A stretch of 64,000 nt of DNA from DAITAZ01 sp036824045 (GTDB taxonomy: Bacteria; Pseudomonadota; Gammaproteobacteria; Burkholderiales; Rhodocyclaceae), in assembly GCA_036824045.1 (NCBI GenBank), contig DAITAZ010000019.1, positions 1-64,000 of the forward strand. The letters run 5' to 3'. Shown piece by piece: positions 25,275-33,042 of the stretch (position 1 is its first letter; every line of letters begins with the position of its first letter). The translations under genes were made by a program, and so were the position numbers. Below the pieces are notes generated by a model that did not search any database, was not told the DNA's origin, and saw only the letters and a program-made list of their open reading frames with translations.

Positions 25275-26957
25275 GTGACGGATACAACCTTGGACGTGCC
25301 TTCTGGGCGCTCGTTGTCGGCGAGAAGGAGCCGGATTTCCCTTCTCAGTGTGGCAGCGGTGGTGGTTGCAGTGCTTTCGGTAGTGCCGCTGGGCAGTGTG
25401 CTGACCAATCTTGTGGCTGCGGGCACCGGAGATACGTGGGCGCATCTGGCTTCCACCGTGCTGCCGGAGTACATCGCCAACACCCTTTGGCTGTGCGTGG
25501 GCGTGGGCTTGGGTGTGGCGGCGGTGGGGGTGGGGGCAGCGTGGCTCACGGCCATGCACGATTTCCCCGGTCGAACGGTGTTTGAGTGGGCGCTGGTCCT
25601 GCCGCTGGCCATGCCTGCGTACGTGATGGCCTACACGTACACTGATCTGCTCCAGTTCGTGGGGCCGGTGCAGACCTGGCTCAGGGAACAGTTCAACTGG
25701 CAGGCCGGGGAGTACTGGTTTCCGGATATCCGTACCCTGGGTGGGGCGGTCTCCATGTTTGTGTTCGTGCTCTATCCGTACGTCTACATGTTGGCCCGGA
25801 CCGCTTTTCTGGAGCGGGCGAGCGGGGTGCTGGAGGCGGGGCGGTCGCTGGGGTTGGGGCCGTGGGCCAATTTTTTCCGCGTGTCCTTACCGTTGGCGCG
25901 GCCGGCCGTGGCCGCGGGCACGGCTTTGGCGCTGATGGAGACCCTGGCCGACTACGGGACTGTGTCCTACTTCGCCGTCCAGACCTTCACCACCGGGATC
26001 TACCGGGCCTGGTTCAATCTGGGAGATCGCGCTGCGGCCGGGCAGTTGGCCGCATGTCTGCTTGGGCTGGTGGCGCTGCTCCTGGTCGCCGAGAAGGCCA
26101 GCCGCGGTCGGGCGCGCTTCCACAATACCAGCCAACGCAGCCGCGCTTTTCAAGGCCGCCGGCTGGGGCCGGTGGGGGCGGTGCTGGCGATGGCTGGCTG
26201 TGCCATCCCCCTGGTGTTGGGTTTTCTTCTGCCAGCGGGACTGCTGCTGAAGATGACCTTGACGGAAGGGGATGCCCAGTTCGGCGAGCGCTTCCTCCAG
26301 TTGGCCCGCAACAGTTTCACCCTGGCCGCATTGACGGCGATCCTTGCTGTGGTCTTGGCCGTCTTGCTGGCCTATTCCGCACGGCTGACGCGCGGCGCCT
26401 GGGGCGCTGCGCTCAACCGGGTCGTGGGCTTGGGGTATGCGGTGCCTGGTTCAGTGATTGCGGTCGGTGTGCTGATTCCCGTGACTCGGCTGGATAACTG
26501 GTTAGCCGGCTGGATCACGCAGATTTCTGGATACAACCCGGGACTGCTGCTGACCGGAGGGATCGCCGCATTGATCTACGCCTATCTGGTACGTTTTCTG
26601 GCGGTCGCCCTCCAAACCGTGGAGGCCAGTCTGGGCAAGATCACCACCAATATGGACGACGCGGCCCGCAGCCTGGGGCTTGGGCGCGGGGAGACCCTGC
26701 GCAGGGTGCACGTGCCGCTCCTGCGGGGCAGTTTGTCGACCGCTGGTCTGCTGGTGTTTGTGGACGTGATGAAGGAACTGCCAGCTACGCTGGTGATGCG
26801 GCCATTCAATTTCGATACGCTGGCGACTCAAACCTATACCCTCGCTTCGGACGAGCGCTTGGCCGAAGCCTCCACCGCAGCAATTATTATCGTCGCAGTG
26901 GGTATTATTCCCGTTTTCGCAATTTCTCGACAGCTTCGCGAAAGATCCCGCCGATAG
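25275..26957 (+). CDS. fbpB: Ferric iron ABC transporter permease (FbpB type)
   Basis: The 560-residue inner-membrane protein has about 12 hydrophobic segments and two permease EAA loops (EAGRSLGLGPWANFFRVSLPLARPA and DAARSLGLGRGETLRRVHVPL), as expected for the fused-dimer FbpB family. GTG at 25275 is chosen because the upstream in-frame stretch is Cys-rich and unlike the family; this start is uncertain. It works with fbpC (divergent) and fbpA (3 genes on, opposite strand). Confidence 0.88.
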   Translation: MTDTTLDVPSGRSLSARRSRISLLSVAAVVVAVLSVVPLGSVLTNLVAAGTGDTWAHLASTVLPEYIANTLWLCVGVGLGVAAVGVGAAWLTAMHDFPGRTVFEWALVLPLAMPAYVMAYTYTDLLQFVGPVQTWLREQFNWQAGEYWFPDIRTLGGAVSMFVFVLYPYVYMLARTAFLERASGVLEAGRSLGLGPWANFFRVSLPLARPAVAAGTALALMETLADYGTVSYFAVQTFTTGIYRAWFNLGDRAAAGQLAACLLGLVALLLVAEKASRGRARFHNTSQRSRAFQGRRLGPVGAVLAMAGCAIPLVLGFLLPAGLLLKMTLTEGDAQFGERFLQLARNSFTLAALTAILAVVLAVLLAYSARLTRGAWGAALNRVVGLGYAVPGSVIAVGVLIPVTRLDNWLAGWITQISGYNPGLLLTGGIAALIYAYLVRFLAVALQTVEASLGKITTNMDDAARSLGLGRGETLRRVHVPLLRGSLSTAGLLVFVDVMKELPATLVMRPFNFDTLATQTYTLASDERLAEASTAAIIIVAVGIIPVFAISRQLRERSRR

Positions 26958-26996
26958 CATCGTCGCTACGGTTAGACACATTTCGCTGAGTCTTGA

Positions 26997-27827
26997 ATGC
27001 GCTCCACCACTGCACTGCCCCCGCCGTCCAAACTGGCTGCCATCGTTGTGCCGACAACCAGTCGGGACGTGCTCACTCCTGCCGAGGAGGTTTCATTCCG
27101 GCATTTGAGGCACTATCTCGGGAAGCACGATACCTTCCAGCTTGCTCCTGCAGGGAAGGGGGTTACGCTGCCCGGGGTGCGAAGGATGGATGTGGATCCC
27201 TCATACTTCGGCAGTGCGCTCGCCCACAACCGGTTGATGATTCAGCCAGATTTTTATCGCAGCTTCCTCGAGTATGAGTATGTGCTGGTCTATCACCTGG
27301 ACGCGTTGGCGTTTTCCGACCGGCTGGAGGAATTTTGCGCCTTGGGGTATGACTATATTGGTCCTCCGTGGCTGGATCACGATTTACCCCCCGGGCAGCG
27401 GGTGGGTAACGGGGGGTTCTCCCTTCGTAAAGTGCGCACCTTGATTCACTTTCTTGAAACCTACAGGAAGTACATCCACATTTCGCCCCGTCTCGAGCCG
27501 AAGAGTGCAATCGGCCGGTTCCTGAGCCACGTCAGAATCCCGAATATCAACGACCGTCTCTGGCTGGCATTTCACGGTCGCTTCAATGAAGACATGGTGA
27601 TTGGCCGCTGCGGGACTTACTATTGTCCCGAAATGCGGATCGCGCCTGAAGATGTGGCCCTTCAGTTCGCCTTCGAGTGCGAACCCCGGGCTTGTTTTGC
27701 GCGCAACCAGGGGCAGCTGCCTTTCGGCGTCCATGCGTGGGAGCGGTACGACCGGTCGTTTTGGGAGTCGTTCCTGCTGACCACGACATCCATTTGTCAG
27801 CCGCGGGAGGAAGTGCTGGCGGCTTGA
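26997..27827 (+). CDS. DUF5672-like protein, probable glycosyltransferase
   Basis: The 276-residue protein contains YEYVLVYHLDALAFSD, YDYIGPPWLD, RVGNGGFSLRKV and FNEDMVIG, a set typical of the DUF5672 family, which resembles glycosyltransferases with a DxD-like metal site. No sugar pathway genes are adjacent, and it lies between fbpB and fbpA. Substrate unknown. Confidence 0.7.
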   Translation: MRSTTALPPPSKLAAIVVPTTSRDVLTPAEEVSFRHLRHYLGKHDTFQLAPAGKGVTLPGVRRMDVDPSYFGSALAHNRLMIQPDFYRSFLEYEYVLVYHLDALAFSDRLEEFCALGYDYIGPPWLDHDLPPGQRVGNGGFSLRKVRTLIHFLETYRKYIHISPRLEPKSAIGRFLSHVRIPNINDRLWLAFHGRFNEDMVIGRCGTYYCPEMRIAPEDVALQFAFECEPRACFARNQGQLPFGVHAWERYDRSFWESFLLTTTSICQPREEVLAA

Positions 27828-27863
27828 GTCCTGCGCATCCAGATCTGCACAGTTGCTGCCCCA

Positions 27864-27898
27864 AAAGAAAAAGCGCGGTCGAGCCGCGCTTTTTCTTT
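27864..27898. terminator. Bidirectional terminator between DUF5672 gene and fbpA
   Basis: Perfect 15-base arms (27864-27878 and 27884-27898) with A-rich and T-rich ends on either side of a GC core and a 5-base loop. It works for the plus-strand gene and for fbpA converging on it. Confidence 0.9.
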
Positions 27899-27917
27899 GC
27901 TCTCTTGACAGGATGGC

Positions 27918-28943
27918 CTAACGATATCCCGCCCGATCAAACACCTTCTGGGCCAGGGCAGTGGTTTTGGCCAGTTGTCCCACGTTCAGCTCGTCGGCCC
28001 TGAATTTGCCCAAGGACTCCAGTTCAGGGTTCTTGGCAATGGTGCTCCGGGTGACCGGCCATTCGTTGTTTCCGTTGGCGAAATAGGACTGGGCGTCGTC
28101 GCTGGACAGATACTCCAGGAACTTCAACGCAGCATCCTTGTGGGGGGCTGTCTTCAGCACGCCGCCCCCGGAGACATTGATGTGGGTTCCCCAGCTCTTC
28201 TGGTTGGGCCACACCACGCCGATCTTTTCAACCACCTTGCGGTCATCGGATTTGTCGGAGCGCATCATCCGCACCAGATAATAGGTGTTGGAGAGCGCAA
28301 CTTGGCATTCTCCAGCCGCGACGGCCTTGATCTGATCGGTGTCACCGCCTTTCGGAGCGCGTGCAAAATTTGCCACCACGCCCTTCGCCCAGTCTTCGGT
28401 CTTCTGTTCGCCCAGGTGTTGAATCAGCGCAGCGCCGAGGGACAGGTTGTAGGGATGTGCGCCTGAGCGGGAACAGACTTTGCCCTTCAGGGCGGGTTTG
28501 GCCAGATCTTCGTAGTTCTGCACATCCGCGGCGCTAATCATCGCCTTGTTATAGATGATGATCCGGGCCCGGGTCGAGAACGCAAACCAGTCATTGGCGG
28601 GGGAGCGGAGGTAGGGCGGGATGCGCTCCTCGAGCATCTTGGACTTGACGGGAGCAAACAAGCCGAGACTCTCTGCTTGCGCAAGGCGCGAGGCATCCAC
28701 AGTCAGGAATACGTCTGCCGGGCTGTTGGCGCCTTCATTCTTGATGCGTTCCAGCAGTTCGTCTTCCTTCCCTTCAATACGGTTGATCCGGATGCCCGTC
28801 TGCTTGGTGAAGTTCGCGTACAGCGCCTCATCGGTTTGGTAATGACGCGCCGAATAGAGGTTGAGGACAGCCTCTTCGGCTGCCCACGCGGACAGGCTGA
28901 CAAGAGAGCCCATCAGTGTGGCGATAAGAGTGCGCTTGATCAT
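27918..28943 (-). CDS. fbpA: Ferric iron-binding periplasmic protein (FbpA type)
   Basis: The 341-residue protein has a signal peptide (MIKRTLIATLMGSLVSLSAWA) and the type II binding fold of the iron family (LNLYSARHYQTDEALYANF, NEGANSPADVFLTVDA, CQVALSNTYYLVRMM with the adjacent-Tyr iron site). It delivers Fe(III) to FbpBC. Start at 28943 follows GGGAACGG; a longer start lacks a signal peptide. Its promoter carries a palindrome over the -35 box. Confidence 0.92.
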   Translation of the reverse strand: MIKRTLIATLMGSLVSLSAWAAEEAVLNLYSARHYQTDEALYANFTKQTGIRINRIEGKEDELLERIKNEGANSPADVFLTVDASRLAQAESLGLFAPVKSKMLEERIPPYLRSPANDWFAFSTRARIIIYNKAMISAADVQNYEDLAKPALKGKVCSRSGAHPYNLSLGAALIQHLGEQKTEDWAKGVVANFARAPKGGDTDQIKAVAAGECQVALSNTYYLVRMMRSDKSDDRKVVEKIGVVWPNQKSWGTHINVSGGGVLKTAPHKDAALKFLEYLSSDDAQSYFANGNNEWPVTRSTIAKNPELESLGKFRADELNVGQLAKTTALAQKVFDRAGYR

Positions 28944-28982
28944 GTGCCGTTCCCGGAAGGTGGATGTGAATTCATTGCGGCA

Positions 28983-29018
28983 AATGTAATTCAAGAAATG
29001 AATGATTGCAAATCATTC
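28983..29018 (-). promoter_or_regulatory. fbpA promoter with overlapping palindrome
   Basis: On the minus strand TTGCAA (29006-29011) is spaced 17 bases from TACATT (28983-28988). The palindrome GAATGATT-GCA-AATCATTC (29000-29018) covers the -35 box. A Fur-type repressor is the natural candidate, although the fit to the classical Fur 19-mer is poor. Confidence 0.55.
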
Positions 29019-29069
29019 GCATTTGTATTGCCGAATCGGCAGGCGACTGCCCCCCGGGACAGGGGAGAA

Positions 29070-29657
29070 TCAACGCGTTTCAGGGAGGACGCGGCGGGCG
29101 CCGTTGTAATGGCGGCTCCAGTAGGACTCGGACATGCTGTCGATACGAACCTGACCGCCGACGGATGGCGAGTGCAGGAAGCGGTTCTCGCCGAGATAGA
29201 TGCCTACATGGGAGAAGGTGCGCCGCACGGTGTTGAAGAACACCAGATCACCAGGCTGGAGTTCGCTCTGGTTCACCCGTTCGCCAAGCGAGGCCATCTC
29301 TCGCGCCGTCCGAGGGAGGCTGAGGCCGATGGCATCCCGATAAACTTTTTGCACCAGCCCGCTGCAGTCGAAACCCGTAGTCTCGGAACTGCCGCCTCTC
29401 TGATAGCGGTTGCCGATCAGGGACATGGCATTGACCATGATTTCCTGGATGCCGGAGGCTGACCGTTGCAGAAAGGTGTGGGCTTGTGTTGCGGCTCGGG
29501 AGAAGGGGGATTCAGGCGGCGATGCGGTGCCGGCGGGGGTTTCTGTCGTCGCAGGGTTGCCACTCGTCTCGGGGGCAGCGCAGGCAGGTGCCGCCAGGAG
29601 ACTCAGGAATAGCGCGACGACTGCCACGGATCGAAATGTGAAATCTTTGACACACAT
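29070..29657 (-). CDS. NlpC/P60 family cell-wall hydrolase
   Basis: The 195-residue exported protein (hydrophobic segment at residues about 10-27, ending ACAAP) has a C40 peptidase domain: catalytic Cys in TTGFDCSGLVQKVY, His in FSHVGIYLGENRF and third residue in FLHSPSVGG. It probably cleaves peptidoglycan stem peptides in the periplasm. Start at 29657 (MCVKDF) places the signal peptide at the N-terminus. Confidence 0.9.
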   Translation of the reverse strand: MCVKDFTFRSVAVVALFLSLLAAPACAAPETSGNPATTETPAGTASPPESPFSRAATQAHTFLQRSASGIQEIMVNAMSLIGNRYQRGGSSETTGFDCSGLVQKVYRDAIGLSLPRTAREMASLGERVNQSELQPGDLVFFNTVRRTFSHVGIYLGENRFLHSPSVGGQVRIDSMSESYWSRHYNGARRVLPETR

Positions 29658-29880
29658 AGGGCCGGGACTATACGACAGCTTCTTGACGCGGGTAAAGGGT
29701 GTCGAAATGATCAATTGAATCAATTTGTATATTTTGTTGGTGCGGGTTGATCGCGGCGCGTTCGGGAGTAATCAGGCTATGATCGGGGAGGAACCCTTTA
29801 GACCCTGGCGGGGCTTGGAGCGGGCTGCTCGCCAGTGGGTCGGGTGGGGCCGGGCTAACAATTCGAAGGAGAGGATCCCC

Positions 29881-30870
29881 ATGGATGCATTCAAAGCACT
29901 ACTGATTACGGAAACGGACGGCAAGGTTTCCAGCGATTTCGTCAGGCTGACCGAGGCGCAGCTGGATGCGGGAGAGGTGACCATCCGCACCCGTTATTCC
30001 AGCGTCAACTTCAAGGACGCCCTGGCGGCAACGGGCGCCGGCAAGATCATCCGGCGCTTCCCGTGCGTGGGAGGTATCGACCTTGCGGGGGAAGTACTTG
30101 AGAGCCGCGATCCCCGGTTCGTTCCCGGACAAGCGGTGATTGCCACGAGTTACGACATTGGTGTCGCCCATCACGGGGGCTACGCGGAGTACGCACGGGT
30201 GCCCGCGGAGTGGGTGGTGCCCTTGCCCGAAGGTTTGACGCTCGAAGAGTCCATGGCTTTGGGGACGGCCGGTTTCACCGCAGCACTGGGGATCGTGCGC
30301 ATGGAGGCCAATGGCCTATCGCCCGAGAATGGTCCGGTGATCGTCACAGGTTCCACGGGGGGGGTGGGCAGCCTGGCGGTGGACATGTTGGCCGCCAAGG
30401 GTTACCACGTGGTGGCCTTGACCGGGAAGGAAGCGGAAACGGATTACCTCAAGGAACTGGGTGCGGCGGAGGTCATGCTGCGTTCCAGCCTTCGGCTCGA
30501 CAAGATTCGTCCGCTGGATAAAGCGATCTGGGCTGGTGCAGTGGACAACCTCGGGGGCGAGGTGCTCGCGTGGATCTGCAGCACGATGAAGCAGGCCGGT
30601 ACGATCGCCAGCATTGGTCTTGCCGCCAGCCATACCCTGAACACGACGGTGATGCCCTTCATTCTGAGGGGTGTGTCCCTGCTGGGCGTCGATTCAGGCT
30701 ACATCGGCCACCCCACCCGCGGGCAGGTGTGGCAGCGTCTGGCCACTGATCTGAAACCTCGGCATCTGGCGACCATCTCCCGTGAGGTGGGCTTTGACGA
30801 ACTCCCTGGTTTGTTCCAGGAGTACCTGGCTTCCCGCGTTCGGGGGCGGGTGGTGGTGCGCATCGCCTGA
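29881..30870 (+). CDS. acuI: Acryloyl-CoA reductase (AcuI/YhdH type)
   Basis: The 329-residue medium-chain reductase has YSSVNFKDALAATGAGKI, GIDLAGEV, the cofactor loop VTGSTGGVGSLAVDMLA and the C-terminal LLGVDSGYIGHPTRGQVW of the AcuI/YhdH family. These reduce acryloyl-CoA to propionyl-CoA with NADPH. GAAGGAG precedes the ATG. The next gene is prpE, which makes the CoA ester. Confidence 0.9.
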   Translation: MDAFKALLITETDGKVSSDFVRLTEAQLDAGEVTIRTRYSSVNFKDALAATGAGKIIRRFPCVGGIDLAGEVLESRDPRFVPGQAVIATSYDIGVAHHGGYAEYARVPAEWVVPLPEGLTLEESMALGTAGFTAALGIVRMEANGLSPENGPVIVTGSTGGVGSLAVDMLAAKGYHVVALTGKEAETDYLKELGAAEVMLRSSLRLDKIRPLDKAIWAGAVDNLGGEVLAWICSTMKQAGTIASIGLAASHTLNTTVMPFILRGVSLLGVDSGYIGHPTRGQVWQRLATDLKPRHLATISREVGFDELPGLFQEYLASRVRGRVVVRIA

Positions 30871-31067
30871 GGTTGCGTTCCGGGCAAGGGAGTACCCGGG
30901 TGCTTCCCTTTGCCTGAAATGCGCTGGGCGGACTATTATCGCGGCTCGCCAACATGTCCCGTCCTTCGGGGTGTCGGACGCTGTTGGGACATGGCGGCGG
31001 CGAAAAAAATAGCATCTTTCATATCCAGTTATTGCGCCAATAGGTCTTATTGGGAGAGGAAACGCAG

Positions 31068-32966
31068 ATGACGACATACGCAGAATTTCACAAGAAATCG
31101 GTGGAGCAGCCGGAGGCTTTCTGGACGGAGCAGGCCGGGTTGATCCACTGGAACAAACCCTTCGAGAAAGTGCTGGATTTCACCAATCCACCTTTCACCA
31201 AGTGGTTTGTCGGTGGCGAAACCAACCTGTGCTACAACGCGGTGGATCGCCACGTGGCGGAGCGGGGCGACCAGAAGGCGCTGATCTACATCTCCACCGA
31301 AACCAACGAAGAGAAAATCTACACGTTCAAGGAACTGGCGACGGAAGTGCAGCGCATGGCCGCGGTGCTGAAGTCCCAGGGGGTGGGCAAGGGTGACCGG
31401 GTGTTGATCTACATGCCGATGATCGCCGAAGCCATCTTCGCCATGCTGGCCACCACGCGCATCGGTGCGGTTCACTCGGTGGTGTTTGGTGGTTTTGCTT
31501 CCCATTCGCTGGCCACCCGGATTGACGACGCCCAGCCCAAGGTGATGGTGACCTCCGACGCCGGCATGCGTGGTGGGAAGGCCGTGCCTTACAAGCACCT
31601 GGTGGACGAAGCCTTGCGCCTGTCGGAAACACCCCCGGCCAAGGTGATCATCGTCAATCGTGGGTTGGACAAGGAGATGCCCATCACCGAAGGGCGGGAC
31701 GTGGACTACGCTACCCTCCGTGCCCAGTACATGGATGCTGAAGTGCCCTGCGAGTGGGTGGAATCCAACCATCCCTCCTACATCCTGTACACCTCCGGCA
31801 CCACCGGCAAGCCCAAGGGCGTTCAGCGTGACACCGGCGGCTATTGCACGGCGCTGGCGGCAACCATGAAGCATATCTACTGTGGCGAAGCCGGTGAGAC
31901 CTACTTCTCCACGTCAGACATCGGTTGGGTGGTGGGGCACAGCTACATCGTCTACGGCCCGCTGATCTCCGGCATGGCGACCGTGGTGTATGAAGGCCTG
32001 CCGATCCGGCCTGATCCGGGCATCTGGTGGAAGATTGTTCAGGACCACAAGGTATCGGTCATGTTCTCTGCGCCCACCGCGGTACGGGTGCTGAAGAAGC
32101 AGGACCCAGCCTATCTGAAGAAGTACGATCTTTCGAGCCTCAAGCACGTGTTCCTGGCGGGCGAGCCGCTGGACGAGCCTACCCACCGCTGGATCGAAGG
32201 CGAACTGGGGTTGCCGGTGTACGACCATTACTGGCAGACGGAAACGGGTTGGGCCATCCTGTCCTCCCTGCCCGGTGTGGAAAAGACGCCCACCAAGCCG
32301 GGTTCTCCCGCCTTCCCCTCGTTTGGCTACAACGTCAAGTTGTTGCGGGAGGACGGGAGCGAGATCGAGGCTCCGGACGAGAAAGGGGTGGTTGCGGTTA
32401 TCCCACCGCTGCCGCCGGGTTGTCTGTCCACCGTGTGGGGGCAGGACGAGCGCTTCGTGAAGACGTATTACACGAGTTTCCCGAATGCTCAGATCTATTC
32501 CACCTTCGACTGGGGCATCCGGGACAAGGACGGGTACTTCTTCATCCTCGGCCGGACGGACGACGTGATCAACGTGGCAGGCCACCGCCTTGGCACCCGG
32601 GAGATCGAAGAGGCCATCAGCGGCCACAATGCCGTGGCAGAGTGTGCTGTGGTCGGGGTGGCCGACCAACTCAAGGGCCAGATGCCCATGGCGTTTGCCG
32701 TACTCAAGGATCCTTCCAAGGCCGCTACGCCGGAAAGCAAGGCCGCCCTGGAGAAGGAGATCATGGGTGTGGTCGATGCCGCCCTGGGTGCGATCGCCCG
32801 TCCCGCGCGCGTGCACATCGTGGCTCAGTTGCCCAAGACCCGGTCCGGCAAGGTTTTGCGCCGTTCCATTCAGGCTTTGGCAGAAGGGCGTGATCCGGGC
32901 GACTTGACCACGCTGGACGATCAAGCCGGTATCGAGCAGATCCGGGGCGCAATCTCCGGCAAGTAA
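31068..32966 (+). CDS. prpE: Propionate-CoA ligase
   Basis: The 632-residue acyl-CoA synthetase has YTSGTTGKPKGVQRDTGGY, DIGWVVGHSYIVYGPL and the catalytic-Lys region KTRSGKVLRRSIQALAE, matching PrpE rather than AcsA. It activates propionate and, in other bacteria, acrylate. ATG at 31068 follows GGGAGAGGA. It has its own 197-base upstream region and a terminator at 32997. Confidence 0.94.
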   Translation: MTTYAEFHKKSVEQPEAFWTEQAGLIHWNKPFEKVLDFTNPPFTKWFVGGETNLCYNAVDRHVAERGDQKALIYISTETNEEKIYTFKELATEVQRMAAVLKSQGVGKGDRVLIYMPMIAEAIFAMLATTRIGAVHSVVFGGFASHSLATRIDDAQPKVMVTSDAGMRGGKAVPYKHLVDEALRLSETPPAKVIIVNRGLDKEMPITEGRDVDYATLRAQYMDAEVPCEWVESNHPSYILYTSGTTGKPKGVQRDTGGYCTALAATMKHIYCGEAGETYFSTSDIGWVVGHSYIVYGPLISGMATVVYEGLPIRPDPGIWWKIVQDHKVSVMFSAPTAVRVLKKQDPAYLKKYDLSSLKHVFLAGEPLDEPTHRWIEGELGLPVYDHYWQTETGWAILSSLPGVEKTPTKPGSPAFPSFGYNVKLLREDGSEIEAPDEKGVVAVIPPLPPGCLSTVWGQDERFVKTYYTSFPNAQIYSTFDWGIRDKDGYFFILGRTDDVINVAGHRLGTREIEEAISGHNAVAECAVVGVADQLKGQMPMAFAVLKDPSKAATPESKAALEKEIMGVVDAALGAIARPARVHIVAQLPKTRSGKVLRRSIQALAEGRDPGDLTTLDDQAGIEQIRGAISGK

Positions 32967-32996
32967 GGCGGTTGCTGGTGCCAGAGCATGGCGATG

Positions 32997-33023
32997 AAGC
33001 CCGCGCATTGCGCGGGCTTTTTT
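32997..33023. terminator. Terminator after prpE
   Basis: A 9-base perfect stem (32998-33006 with 33010-33018) and a run of six T. It sits 20 bases before the stop of the convergent GT41-like gene and may serve that one too. Confidence 0.9.
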
Positions 33024-33042
33024 CATTTCTCGATCAGCCGGT

